From: Microcystis viridis FACHB-1342
GTDB lineage: Bacteria > Cyanobacteriota > Cyanobacteriia > Cyanobacteriales > Microcystaceae
DNA: 45,459 nucleotides
Assembly (NCBI RefSeq): GCF_014698335.1
Contig: NZ_JACJSV010000038.1
Location: 1 to 45,459, forward strand
Direction: 5' to 3'
The translations under genes and the position numbers were made by a program. The notes under the pieces are model-generated. The model was not told the origin of the DNA. It searched no databases and saw only the letters and a program-made list of their open reading frames with translations. This document shows, one piece after another, positions 8,791 through 16,728 of the stretch; within the stretch, counting starts at the first letter, position 1, and the number at the start of each line of letters is the position of its first letter.

Positions 8791-8863
8791 GCCCCCATCG
8801 TCTAGTGGCCTAGGACACCTCCCTTTCACGGAGGCGACAGGGATTCGAATTCCCTTGGGGGTA
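8791..8863 (+). tRNA. tRNA-Glu (UUC)
   Basis: A 73-nt cloverleaf. The acceptor GCCCCCA pairs with TGGGGGT, with discriminator A. The anticodon stem is CCTCC/GGAGG around loop CTTTCAC, giving anticodon TTC. The T-arm is GGGATTCGAATTCCC. CCA is not encoded. In cyanobacteria this tRNA also supplies glutamyl-tRNA for tetrapyrrole (chlorophyll, haem, bilin) synthesis. It has its own promoter upstream and a strong hairpin downstream. Confidence 0.97.
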
Positions 8864-8868
8864 TGCAA

Positions 8869-8899
8869 AAAAGTCAGAAGTGTCAAGCTTCTGACTTTT
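8869..8899. terminator. Bidirectional hairpin terminator
   Basis: A perfect 12-bp stem (AAAAGTCAGAAG at 8869-8880 with its complement at 8888-8899) around a 7-nt loop, with A/T tracts on both sides. It serves tRNA-Glu on the plus strand. Its right arm lies inside the last codons of the convergent histidine kinase gene, whose stop codon (8883-8885) sits in the loop. Confidence 0.8.
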
Positions 8900-10232
8900 C
8901 GGTTTTTTTCTCCCGTTGATGGCTTTTCGGTAGGGTGACGGTGAAAATTGTTCCTCGATCGATCTGACTTTCGACGCTAATTTGTCCATGATGACTGAGG
9001 GTAATCGCTAAAGCGATCGCTAATCCTAATCCTGTTCCCCCGGAAGTGGCGGAATTTTGCCGTGCGGGATCGAGACGATAAAAGCGATTGAAAATATGGG
9101 ACAAAGCAGCCTCGGGAATCCCGATTCCGTTATCTTTGACGCGCACCAGTAACACCGATTGTCGATCGCGTTTACTTTTTTCCAATTCCACTGCCACATT
9201 TTTAGGCTCAGATTCGGGCAAAAAAGCGTGTTTTAGGGCATTAGAAATTAAATTTGTGAATAAACGAGCCAATTGATCCCAATCTCCCTCCATAGTAAAC
9301 ATTTCATCGCTGTAGGAAAAATCCTCTTGGTTCGGTTCCACAATCGACAAAGAGAGGCAAATTCCCTGCTTATCGGCGATTAAACGCTGTTCTTCCACCA
9401 CTTCCATCAATAAAGCATCCAAAGGTACAGCTTGCTCGATCGGTTGGACGATGCCACTATCAGAACGGGCTAAAAAAAGCAGATCATTGACTAAATTGCC
9501 CAATCTTTCCGTTAAACGCTCGATCACCTGCAAGCGTTGATCGCCAGTTTGGGGATAAGCGATCGCCATTTGCACGTTAGTTTGGATAGTGGCGATCGGA
9601 TTGCGTAATTCATGGGAAGCATCGGCGGTAAATTGTTTTAAACTCTGATAGGACTCTTTTACCGGTTGAATGGCTAAACCGGACAAAAACCAACCAATCC
9701 CGGCGACACTGGCAATCATCAGGCAAATTCCGACGATTAAATCCAATAATAGCTGTCTAATTGGTTTTGTCACCTCAAACCAAGGATGACTTACCCGCAG
9801 ATATCCCAAAACATAATGATCGATTTCCACCCTTTCGGTTATTTGTCGCAGCAGACGATCATCGGATAAGCGAATAGTTTCCCCCTGACGGTGGGGATGG
9901 AGGGGAATATCTAAGGATTCGGGCAGAGTTGACCAAACTAGATTACCTTGGGGATCGAACCATTCCAAATCTATATGATCGTCCTCCACGGATTTACCCT
10001 GACTGGGAAAACTTGCGAGGGGATCGACGCGATAACGTCCTTGGTTCGGGGGAATCGATTCGATCACGAGGGAACGATTTACCACCTCAATGATGTGTTT
10101 GAGGGTATCATCAATGCGATCCACTAGGGTATGCCGCACATAAAAATACATTCCCGTAGCGAGAAAAAGCAGTAGTATGGCAGTGACAACAGTGTACCAT
10201 AAGGCTAAACGGCGGCGAGTGGCTTGGAACAC
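8883..10232 (-). CDS. Two-component sensor histidine kinase
   Basis: A 449-residue membrane sensor kinase. It has a first membrane helix at ~12-32, a periplasmic sensor region at ~33-160 and a second helix at ~160-184, followed directly by the dimerisation/phosphoacceptor domain with the H-box DASHELRNP (H207). The ATPase domain carries the N-box LISNALKHA, the G1 box DNGIGIPE and the G2 box GGTGLGLAIA. There is little room for a HAMP linker. No response regulator is adjacent, so it is an orphan kinase here and the stimulus is unknown. Overall layout resembles metal- or redox-responsive cyanobacterial kinases, but I cannot assign an orthologue. The stop codon lies within the tRNA-Glu terminator hairpin. 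Confidence 0.93.
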   Translation of the reverse strand: MFQATRRRLALWYTVVTAILLLFLATGMYFYVRHTLVDRIDDTLKHIIEVVNRSLVIESIPPNQGRYRVDPLASFPSQGKSVEDDHIDLEWFDPQGNLVWSTLPESLDIPLHPHRQGETIRLSDDRLLRQITERVEIDHYVLGYLRVSHPWFEVTKPIRQLLLDLIVGICLMIASVAGIGWFLSGLAIQPVKESYQSLKQFTADASHELRNPIATIQTNVQMAIAYPQTGDQRLQVIERLTERLGNLVNDLLFLARSDSGIVQPIEQAVPLDALLMEVVEEQRLIADKQGICLSLSIVEPNQEDFSYSDEMFTMEGDWDQLARLFTNLISNALKHAFLPESEPKNVAVELEKSKRDRQSVLLVRVKDNGIGIPEAALSHIFNRFYRLDPARQNSATSGGTGLGLAIALAITLSHHGQISVESQIDRGTIFTVTLPKSHQREKKTEKSEA

Positions 10233-10552
10233 CGATAATCTATTTATTGGCTAGAGATTTTTAGGGCAATGTATCCTATTTTACAGCTTATTTGAGCGAT
10301 TTAATAGTGGAGAATAAGTTATTTTTAGCTATAGGGAAAAACTGACGGTTGCCAAGAATAGCTAGACTTGAAGGCTCATAGTCCTTAAAAATTGCCGCTA
10401 ACAAAAGTATTTTTAGATACATTCTTCTCAATAATTGTTTGAGTAGAACTACAAAAGTAGCCAAAGTGAATTATATTTAACCCTATGGCAACAAGGCTGA
10501 CAGGAACGGCTAAAAATATTTTTGAGCTTATTTGAATTAATAACAACTATAA
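10233..10552. other. Divergent intergenic region, nothing specific seen
   Basis: 320 bp between divergent genes. It must contain both promoters; I see AT-rich sequence without a convincing operator, repeat or small gene. Confidence 0.5.
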
Positions 10553-11026
10553 ATGATGAATTTAAATTACTGGTTAATGAAATCGGAACCCAATGTCTAT
10601 AGTATCGGGGATTTAAAAAAAGACGGTCAAACTATTTGGGAAGGAGTGCGAAATTATCAGGCCCGCAATTTTCTCCGTCAGATGAAGCGGGGAGATTTAG
10701 CCTTTTTTTACCATTCTAATACCACCCCGCCGGCGATTGTCGGCTTGATGCGCGTAGTGGAAACCGATATGATCGATCCCACACAATTCGATCGCGATAG
10801 TCCCTACTATGATCCCAAATCCTCTCCAGATTCCCCACGCTGGTGGACGGTTAAAGTTGAGTTTGATCGCCTTTTTCCCCAAATGCTGCCCCTAGGAATT
10901 TTAAAACAAAATTTTACCGCCGATGAATTATTATTAGTAAGGACAGGAAATCGTCTGTCAGTGATGCCTGTCAATCAAGTGATCGCCACAAAAATTCTCG
11001 CTTTAGTCCCTCGTCAAGGAGTATAA
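10553..11026 (+). CDS. EVE-domain protein
   Basis: A 157-residue protein made almost entirely of one EVE domain, a PUA-like fold that in known cases binds modified nucleobases. Recognisable parts are YWLMKSEPNVYSIGDL at the N-terminus, WEGVRNYQARNFLRQMKRGD, and FFYHSN...IVGLMRVV. No other domain is attached. Two ATG codons are adjacent at the start and either could be used. The stop is only 3 bp before the SPFH gene, and the ribosome-binding site of that gene (AAGGAG) overlaps the end of this one, so the two are almost certainly co-translated. Confidence 0.9.
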   Translation: MMNLNYWLMKSEPNVYSIGDLKKDGQTIWEGVRNYQARNFLRQMKRGDLAFFYHSNTTPPAIVGLMRVVETDMIDPTQFDRDSPYYDPKSSPDSPRWWTVKVEFDRLFPQMLPLGILKQNFTADELLLVRTGNRLSVMPVNQVIATKILALVPRQGV

Positions 11027-11029
11027 ACT

Positions 11030-11884
11030 ATGAACCAAAAAGATGCTATTAATTTACTTTCCCTGATCGGGGGATTATTAGCTGCTATTGTAATTTTAGC
11101 GGCCTTTAATGCCTATGTGATTATCACTCCCGGACAAGCGGGGGTTTTAAGTGTTTTAGGAAAGGCTAAGGACGGGGTTTTATTGGAGGGATTGCACTTT
11201 AAACCTCCCTTTGTCTCTAGTGTCGATATCTACGATCTTACGGTGCAAAAATTTGAAGTTCCCGCCCAAAGTTCCACTAAAGATTTACAGGATTTATCTG
11301 CTAGTTTTGCGATTAATTTTCGTCTCGATCCGACGCAGGTAGTGGCGATTAGAAGAACCCAAGGCACGCTGCAAAATATTGTCGCTAAAATTATCGCCCC
11401 TCAAACCCAAGAATCCTTTAAAATTGCCGCCGCTAAAAGAACCGTAGAGGAAGCAATTACTCGACGCAGTGAGTTAAAAGAAGACTTTGATAATGCCCTA
11501 TCGACTCGGTTAGAAAAGTATGGTATTCTAGTTTTAGATACCAGTGTGGTAGATTTGAATTTTTCTCCGGAATTTGCCCGGGCTGTCGAAGATAAACAAA
11601 TCGCAGAACAACGCGCCCAAAGAGCCGTTTATATCACCCAAGAAGCGGAACAACAGGCCCAAGCAGAAGTTAATCGCGCTAAAGGGAAAGCTGAGGCACA
11701 AAGACTATTAGCAGAAACTTTAAAAGAACAGGGAGGAGGATTAGTTTTACAGAAAGAAGCGATCGAAGCTTGGCGCGAAGGTGGAGCGCAAATGCCCCGG
11801 GTTTTAGTCATGGATGGATCGGGAAAAAATAGCGTACCATTTTTATTTAATTATAGTGATTCTTTGTCAGAAAATACCCCCTAA
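11030..11884 (+). CDS. SPFH/prohibitin-family membrane protein
   Basis: A 284-residue prohibitin-like protein. One N-terminal membrane helix (~8-30, LLSLIGGLLAAIVILAAF) is followed by the SPFH/Band 7 domain (YVIITPGQAGVLSVLGKAKDG onward, with FAINFRLDP), then a long Ala/Glu/Gln-rich coiled coil (~190-240, EQRAQRAVYITQEAEQQAQAE). Such proteins assemble into large rings at the membrane and scaffold proteases or microdomains; the exact role in cyanobacteria is not settled. Start at 11030 has a good AAGGAG eight bases upstream. It is coupled to the EVE-domain gene. Confidence 0.92.
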   Translation: MNQKDAINLLSLIGGLLAAIVILAAFNAYVIITPGQAGVLSVLGKAKDGVLLEGLHFKPPFVSSVDIYDLTVQKFEVPAQSSTKDLQDLSASFAINFRLDPTQVVAIRRTQGTLQNIVAKIIAPQTQESFKIAAAKRTVEEAITRRSELKEDFDNALSTRLEKYGILVLDTSVVDLNFSPEFARAVEDKQIAEQRAQRAVYITQEAEQQAQAEVNRAKGKAEAQRLLAETLKEQGGGLVLQKEAIEAWREGGAQMPRVLVMDGSGKNSVPFLFNYSDSLSENTP

Positions 11885-12436
11885 ATTCCTGTCCAAGCTC
11901 AGAGGCATTTTAAAAGAAACCTTGCCAACTTCTCAAAATTACCCGGTGATATTATCGACAAATGGCATTGAAAACAATCTCTAGCTCCTTGACTATTTGA
12001 GGATGAATAAATTGATGATAGTTCCCTGAATGTGATTAAACCGAGGCGCAGTGAATCGGTGCAATCTAAACAGAGAAAAGAACAGAATCAAGGGAAGATC
12101 CCTAGAAATAGTTTTCGGACTTTATTGGGGGACTTAGAGACGATTTACCTGAATATGGTAGAATGTGCGATTAGAGAGGGAAGTTATCGTTTTTCTAAGA
12201 TAACTCGACCGACTTCTCCGCAACAGAAGGCGTTGATTGGTACCCAGTAACGGAGCATCAGAAATTGTCTTAACCCCTCCTACAGCAGAGGTTATGGTCT
12301 TTTGTCAAAGGGGAAGTCGAGTCTTCTGGTGGGACGGTGAATATTCTTGATCATCCGGCGGCGAGTCTATCGGGAAGCTTTACAGTTTAGCGTTTCTGGA
12401 CAAACCGGCGCGATGATGAAAAACAGCCTAGAGCAG
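11885..12436. other. Intergenic region with transposase debris
   Basis: It contains one recognisable transposase-like 3' fragment (12032-12250). The flanking sequence, including a GC-richer piece at about 12290-12430, has no convincing gene. Confidence 0.45.
12032..12250 (+). pseudogene. Probable transposase C-terminal remnant
   Basis: A 72-codon frame from a GTG whose C-terminal half (LLGDLETIYLNMVECAI...TRPTSPQQKALIGTQ) resembles the tail of a cyanobacterial IS4/IS1634-like transposase, which usually ends LEDLATI...TPTxLQQKAL. No catalytic residues remain and there is no upstream continuation. Assignment rests on pattern memory of that tail and is tentative. Confidence 0.4.
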
Positions 12437-12466
12437 TTGCTCTCGTCGGGGTGTCAATGCTATGAT
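12437..12466 (+). promoter_or_regulatory. Candidate promoter of tRNA-Gly
   Basis: TTGCTC at 12437-12442 and TATGAT at 12461-12466, 18-bp spacer, 13 bp before the mature tRNA. Confidence 0.55.
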
Positions 12467-12479
12467 TAGGAATAGTTTT

Positions 12480-12551
12480 GCGGGTATAGTTCAGTGGTAG
12501 AACGTCACCTTCCCAAGGTGAATGTCGCGCGTTCGAGTCGCGTTACCCGCT
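12480..12551 (+). tRNA. tRNA-Gly (CCC)
   Basis: A 72-nt cloverleaf. The acceptor GCGGGTA pairs with TACCCGC; the discriminator base is T. The anticodon stem TCACC/GGTGA encloses loop TTCCCAA, giving anticodon CCC. The T-arm is GCGCG TTCGAGT CGCGT. CCA is not encoded. It reads GGG codons. It is flanked on both sides by IS debris but looks intact. Confidence 0.95.
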
Positions 12552-12590
12552 TCTGACGACAATTGTTACGACAACTAATTAGGGTTTGCT

Positions 12591-13516
12591 GAAAAAGTTT
12601 GGATCTTCTCGACTTTTTGTGATAATTTTTGCCTATGGAATCGTGAAATGTTTACTGGGAAAGACTTTTAGGACTATTTTGTTAAAGTAACTATAGTTAG
12701 TAAAAGTATAGTCAAATATAGACAGACTGAATTCCATTTCAGAAATTCCCTTCACTTTTACTTCGAGAGATTAATTCTCCTTGGGTGAACTACGCACCTC
12801 TCTATCCCATAGCGGTTAAACGCATTTGGGAATGCTTTTCGCAAAATGTTGTAGGAACCCATGACATCAGATTGAACCAGAATCCCCTTATCTGTACGAT
12901 ATAACCCTCGCGAAATTCAGTTTCCTGAAAACACTGGCTTTTCAGTTGTTTGTCCATACACTGGTAGCAGCTCTAAATTCAAAAAATTAGCAACGGAGGT
13001 ATAGGATTCTTCTTGAATAATCACAGAGATTCCTACTAATTGACATTTATAACTAATCATCTCAATTAATCGAGCATGAGGAATGGTCACAAATTTTTGA
13101 TTGTTGACTTTTCCTAAGTTCAATTCTTGTTTCCAACCGTCATTTTTCCCAATTACTAAAGTTGTTATCTCTTGGTCAACTAAGAGATTGACTAAATAAC
13201 GACTAGCCTGATGAAGATAATCATCTACTTTCTGATTACGACAGCGAGTTAAACGGCGAATCCTCTGGGAACTTTGAAGATTGCCTTTTAACAGAGATTG
13301 TAACTTAGCCCGACGTTGGTTATAAAATTGATTCAGGCTTTTTAACTGACAGGGGGACAAGCGAGCTAGAAAACTTGCTAACAAAGGCTTCTGGCTTCTC
13401 TCACTAGAAATAGATCTAGCGATTCTAGGCAAAAAGCTAACGAAAGAACTAGGGATAGGAGCGAGCTTACTAGGAATTATTATTAATAAGTGAGAGATGG
13501 TGCGGCAAACTTTTTC
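12591..13516. mobile_element. Possible IS remnant bounded by 11-bp inverted repeats
   Basis: GAAAAAGTTTG at 12591-12601 is matched in inverted orientation by CAAACTTTTTC at 13506-13516, with partial similarity further out (GCTGAAAAAG against GCTCGAAAAAG). The two bracket the decayed tnpB. Since IS200/IS605 elements lack terminal inverted repeats, this would be a different IS type into which tnpB inserted, or a coincidence. Confidence 0.35.
12758..13432 (-). pseudogene. IS200/IS605-type TnpB (OrfB), 5'-truncated with in-frame stop
   Basis: TnpB is the RNA-guided nuclease of IS200/IS605 and IS607 elements. The visible frame starts within the RuvC-like region and includes LVIGKNDGWKQ and the block from VTIPHARLIEMISYKC to VIIQEESYTS, with the RuvC Glu in QEESY. 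A TGA at 12917-12919 stops it after PVFSG. The same frame then continues for 52 codons with the family's C-terminus, ISRGLYRT...VQSDVMGSYNILRKAFP, including the terminal RuvC Asp in SDVMGSYN, to a TAA at 12758. The N-terminal ~200 residues are absent, as are the second zinc-finger cysteines. Almost certainly inactive. Adjacent tnpA is not seen. Confidence 0.8.
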
Positions 13517-13572
13517 GAGCTAAAACCATGAAAAGCTTACGATATATGGATTTCAGCCTTCTTGTCCCCCTG

Positions 13573-13743
13573 TCAGGCCGAAGATTGTTCAAATCCAAGG
13601 CCGGTATGACCTAAAATATTGAGAAAGGTAATCGCTATGGCAAAGCGTCGTAATCCTGCTAAACGATTAGGTTGATAGGAAACAGTAGAACGTTCTACTG
13701 AAGAGCTAAAATAGGGAAGGTTAAATAATTGAGTGGTTGTCAT
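13573..13743 (-). pseudogene. N-terminal fragment of an unidentified membrane-type protein
   Basis: A 56-codon frame from an ATG at 13743. It has a well-formed N-terminus (MTTTQLFNLPYFSSSVERST) followed by the beginning of a hydrophobic helix (FAIAITFLNILGHTGLGFEQ), then stops at a point where sequence character changes towards the IS debris at 13.5 kb. I take it as the 5' end of a longer membrane protein gene cut by insertion or deletion; the family is not identified with confidence. Its ATG overlaps by two bases the ATG of the divergent Uma2 gene. Confidence 0.5.
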
Positions 13744-14385
13744 GGTTATTGTTGAAGATGAGTTAAAGAAAATTATCTTTCCCAAAAGTGATTTACTGAG
13801 TGATGAATCCCCTATGGAAACAGAGTTACATCTGCGTCAATTGATGCTTTTGATCCAATCACTAGAGTTATTATGGAAAGACCGCCAAGATTTCTATGCT
13901 TTTGGTAATCTGACTATTTATTACAGTCCCAATCAACGTAAATCAGAATATTTTAGGGGTCCTGATTTTTTTGTGGTTTTGGGAGTAGCAAGAAAACCGC
14001 GTAAAAGTTGGGTAGTGTGGGAAGAAGATGGCAAATATCCCCATGTCATCATCGATATTTTGTCTGATTCAACGGCAGAAACCGATCGAGGTCTCAAGAA
14101 AGAAATTTATCAGGAAACTTTCTGGACTCCTAACTATTTCTGGTTTGATCCCACCAGTTTAGAATTTAAGGGGTTTCAGTTGATGGCAGGAAAATACGAA
14201 GAAATTGCAGCGAATGAACAGGGTTGGTTATGGAGTCAACAGTTAGAATTATTTTTAGGGGTTCATGACAGCCAATTACGCTTTTTACCCCTGAAGGTAA
14301 ACTCGTTCCCACCCCTGAAGAAGTAGCGGAAAAGATGGCTCAAAAATTACAAGATTTAGGGATAGATTGGCGAGATTTGGTTTAA
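13742..14385 (+). pseudogene. Uma2-family (DUF820) restriction-like nuclease, frameshifted near the 3' end
   Basis: A PD-(D/E)XK nuclease-fold protein of the Uma2 family, very abundant in cyanobacteria and of unclear function. The core is recognisable: an N-terminal helical part, GPDFFVVLG with the conserved Asp, HVIIDILSDST with Asp where the family usually has Glu, and DRGLKKEIY with the Lys. After LRF the reading frame changes. The uninterrupted frame ends at 14326 with an aberrant tail, while one frame over the sequence reads TPEGKLVPTPEEVAEKMAQK and ends LGIDWRDLV at a stop at 14383-14385. One base is missing from the T5 tract at 14282-14286. Repaired length would be 214 residues. Loss affects only the tail, so partial function is possible. 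Confidence 0.8.
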
Positions 14386-14890
14386 GTTTGACCTGAAATC
14401 TTGATCAAGCAAGCTGAACTGCAACTTATGAAGTAACCTGCCCAAATGCTATAGTTAGGGTTTTTTACCGCAATCATAAGCTGTTGACTATCTAAATAAC
14501 TCTTTAAGACTGCCAGGGAGAGGGGGAAAGGAAGCAGGGAGAAGAAATTTGAGCATTTGTACTAAATTATTCAATACGCAATTTAATGCAGTACAGCTTA
14601 AACAAAAATCGAGCTATATTTGCCAATTCTCGAGATGATACTAAATCCGTTGTGTATAGCCTACTTATGAGAACAGGCAAAAGGGGTAATAAATAATCAG
14701 TCTTTAATAACCAGATTTAGTATGATTTGCTCTGCTCTAAGAAGTAACTACATTCTTCCTAAGCTCCCAATAGGAGGCTTTTGGTGCTAAAAAAGCAGCT
14801 AAAGTAACTATCTGAATTTTAAGTGCCTACTGCTCATTTTTGGCAAGATTTCATATACTAGGAATATAGAGATAAAAAAGAGGAAAACTG
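14386..14890. other. Intergenic region with one MITE
   Basis: Between the Uma2 pseudogene and pirin. It holds the MITE at 14639-14722. I see no gene and no clear RNA in the rest; a purine-rich run lies around 14515-14550. Confidence 0.5.
14639..14722. mobile_element. MITE family C, copy 2 (about 84 bp)
   Basis: Starts TACTAAATCCG and ends CAGATTTAGTA, an 11-bp inverted repeat with one mismatch. Interior aligns with 6794-6882 in the same orientation. Non-coding. Confidence 0.78.
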
Positions 14891-15583
14891 ATGATTACTA
14901 TACGCCAAGCGGAGGAAAGAGGCCACGCTAACTATGGTTGGTTGGATACCTATCATACTTTTTCTTTTGCCCAATATTATGATCCCCAACAGATTAATTT
15001 TAGGAGTCTCAGAGTTATTAATGAGGATAAAGTGATTGGGGGAAAAGGATTTCACACCCACGGACACCAGAATATGGAGATTTTAACCTATGTTTTGGCG
15101 GGAGAACTAGAACACCAAGACAGTCTCGGCACTGGTTCCGTGATTCGACACGGTGAAATTCAACGGATGAGCGCAGGAACGGGGATAAAACACAGTGAAT
15201 TTAATCATTCTGCCACTAATCCCCTCCATCTTCTGCAAATTTGGATTATTCCCGACCAAAAAAATCTAGAACCCAGTTATGAACAAAAAGCGATCGAATT
15301 TTCTCCCCATACCCTACAATTAATCGCCTCTCCCACCGGTGCCGGTAACGCGGTTAAAGTCGATCAAGACGTTAATCTCTACGCAGGAATTCTGCCCCTA
15401 GGCCAGTCCCTGACTCATTCCTTAGCTTCCGGTCGTTATGGCTGGTTACAAGTGGCTAGAGGGCAAATAACTCTAAATGGCGTGCATTTACGAGCGGGGG
15501 ATGGAGCGGCAATTAGCGAGGAAACTTCTTTGGCTATTCAATCTCTAGAAGACTCGGAAATTTTGCTTTTTGACCTAGGGTAG
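14891..15583 (+). CDS. Pirin-family protein (bicupin)
   Basis: A 230-residue pirin/YhhW-like protein, a cupin metalloprotein. The first cupin has the metal ligands in GFHTHGHQNMEI (two His) and the later GTGIKHSEFN (His and Glu). The second cupin is degenerate, as usual. Bacterial relatives can oxidise quercetin or act as redox-sensing partners; the cyanobacterial role is unknown. Length matches the family. The ATG at 14891 is preceded by AAAGAGGAAAACTG, a usable ribosome-binding site. Isolated gene with MITE-bearing DNA upstream. Confidence 0.93.
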   Translation: MITIRQAEERGHANYGWLDTYHTFSFAQYYDPQQINFRSLRVINEDKVIGGKGFHTHGHQNMEILTYVLAGELEHQDSLGTGSVIRHGEIQRMSAGTGIKHSEFNHSATNPLHLLQIWIIPDQKNLEPSYEQKAIEFSPHTLQLIASPTGAGNAVKVDQDVNLYAGILPLGQSLTHSLASGRYGWLQVARGQITLNGVHLRAGDGAAISEETSLAIQSLEDSEILLFDLG

Positions 15584-15643
15584 TGGGGTTGAGTGTTAGA
15601 AACCCTAGGGGCGAAGTTTTGCCGTCAATTCCCCGGCCGACTT

Positions 15644-15886
15644 TCAGCCATCAATACTGTCCACCACGCTGAGAAAATCGTTATGGATTAGCTCGGCGAT
15701 AAAATTCTCTGGATCGGTGATAGGAACAGTAACGCCTTGGCTGGCCACCATCTGTGCAGCCATCCGAGTCATGAATTCCTGTCTTGTTTCCGTCATTCTC
15801 CCCTGACATTGTTGTAATTTTTCCACCAATTCCAGTGGGGAATCGGCCACCAGTTTATCTCCCTCGCGGGTGACATAAATTGTCAT
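15644..15886 (-). CDS. Small conserved-type hypothetical protein, 80 aa
   Basis: Function not recognised. It is an acidic, soluble, mostly helical 80-residue protein (MTIYVTREGDKLVADSPLEL...) without signal peptide or cysteine pairs. It is judged real because an almost perfect ribosome-binding site (AGGAGGT) lies 7 bases before the ATG. It is on the same strand as the peptidoglycan-hydrolase cluster upstream but is separated from it by a MITE, so it may be an independent gene. Confidence 0.65.
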   Translation of the reverse strand: MTIYVTREGDKLVADSPLELVEKLQQCQGRMTETRQEFMTRMAAQMVASQGVTVPITDPENFIAELIHNDFLSVVDSIDG

Positions 15887-15942
15887 CTTTCCTACCTCCT
15901 AAATGATTGGGAACGAGAATTCGGCACTACTAAACCACTTCT

Positions 15943-16059
15943 GGAGTTGCTGATTTGAGATATGAATCTTCTTTTCTAGTATTTTTAAAACCTAGAGCCA
16001 AACTAACTTTTGCACGGGAACCTGCACAGTTGGCATTCATACCTTGATTCAGCAACGCC
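15943..16059. mobile_element. 117-bp MITE family B, copy 1
   Basis: The ends are ~25-bp imperfect inverted repeats: GGAGTTGCTGAT...ATATGAAT on the left against GGCGTTGCTGAAT...GTATGAAT as the complement of the right end. The core TTTTTAAAACCT...CTAACTT recurs at 18973-19003. Non-coding. Confidence 0.8.
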
Positions 16060-16129
16060 GATTTTTCATGGAGTAGTCTCCTTGTCGTCAGCTTGAAATT
16101 GAGGGGGGTTAGTACCCCCTTACAGAAAT

Positions 16130-16690
16130 TCAATCAGATAGAAAACCCTGAAACTCCACCACCGCATTGCGTTTCAACCAAGGATTAATTTCCTTTCGTT
16201 TTACAGGTCCGTGATGGTTGACGGTAAACCGCAGAAGTCTGGCGCAATACTCGATAGCGAATTTGTGGTTGCTTTTCGAGACTTTGATAAACGTCTCGCA
16301 ATCCGTCTTGCCAGAAGTATCTTTGAGCAACTTTTTCAAGCTAGGGTCAAAATCCATCGAATCGCCTGAGCATTGAAAAATTCCAGCTTCTTCCGAGCAA
16401 GGGGTGTTGGAGTCAGGATTCGTCGTGTCCCTTCCTTCGTTCCAGTTCCATGAACTCTCGAAGCCGCCAAGCACCCTCAGTACCTCCAGCATGACTGCCT
16501 TGCGGTGTAGGACACCTTGCCAAGGTCCGAGTTCTGGTTTGACGTTGGAGTAAATGTCGTGTTTATCATTCGGCGTGAAGATATCATCTGGAGCTTGCTT
16601 GGCCCAATCGATCAATTCATTCAGAAACGAATCAGGGGGTACTCCACGATTGAAGACTTGTTGTTTACAGGCGATAAATTTTCTAGTCAT
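16130..16690 (-). CDS. Putative lysozyme-like (muramidase-fold) protein
   Basis: A 186-residue protein without signal peptide. A central segment, LRVLGGFESSWNWNEGRD (E78) followed ~20 residues later by EEAGIFQCSGDS, has the arrangement of lysozyme/transglycosylase domains, where a catalytic Glu is followed by a G-x-FQ/MQ motif. I recognise no other domain, so activity on peptidoglycan is inferred and moderately uncertain. It starts 38 bp after the amidase gene, with GAGGT just before its ATG, suggesting an operon with 16729 and possibly 17589 and 18180. A MITE lies just downstream. Composition is slightly more GC-rich than its neighbours. Confidence 0.65.
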   Translation of the reverse strand: MTRKFIACKQQVFNRGVPPDSFLNELIDWAKQAPDDIFTPNDKHDIYSNVKPELGPWQGVLHRKAVMLEVLRVLGGFESSWNWNEGRDTTNPDSNTPCSEEAGIFQCSGDSMDFDPSLKKLLKDTSGKTDCETFIKVSKSNHKFAIEYCARLLRFTVNHHGPVKRKEINPWLKRNAVVEFQGFLSD

Positions 16691-16728
16691 AAGTACCTCG
16701 ATAGAATTAATTACACATCAAATTAAGC

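Noticed and set aside
15930-16133. 67-codon minus-strand frame
   Set aside because: It runs through the family B MITE (15943-16059) and has no coding character.
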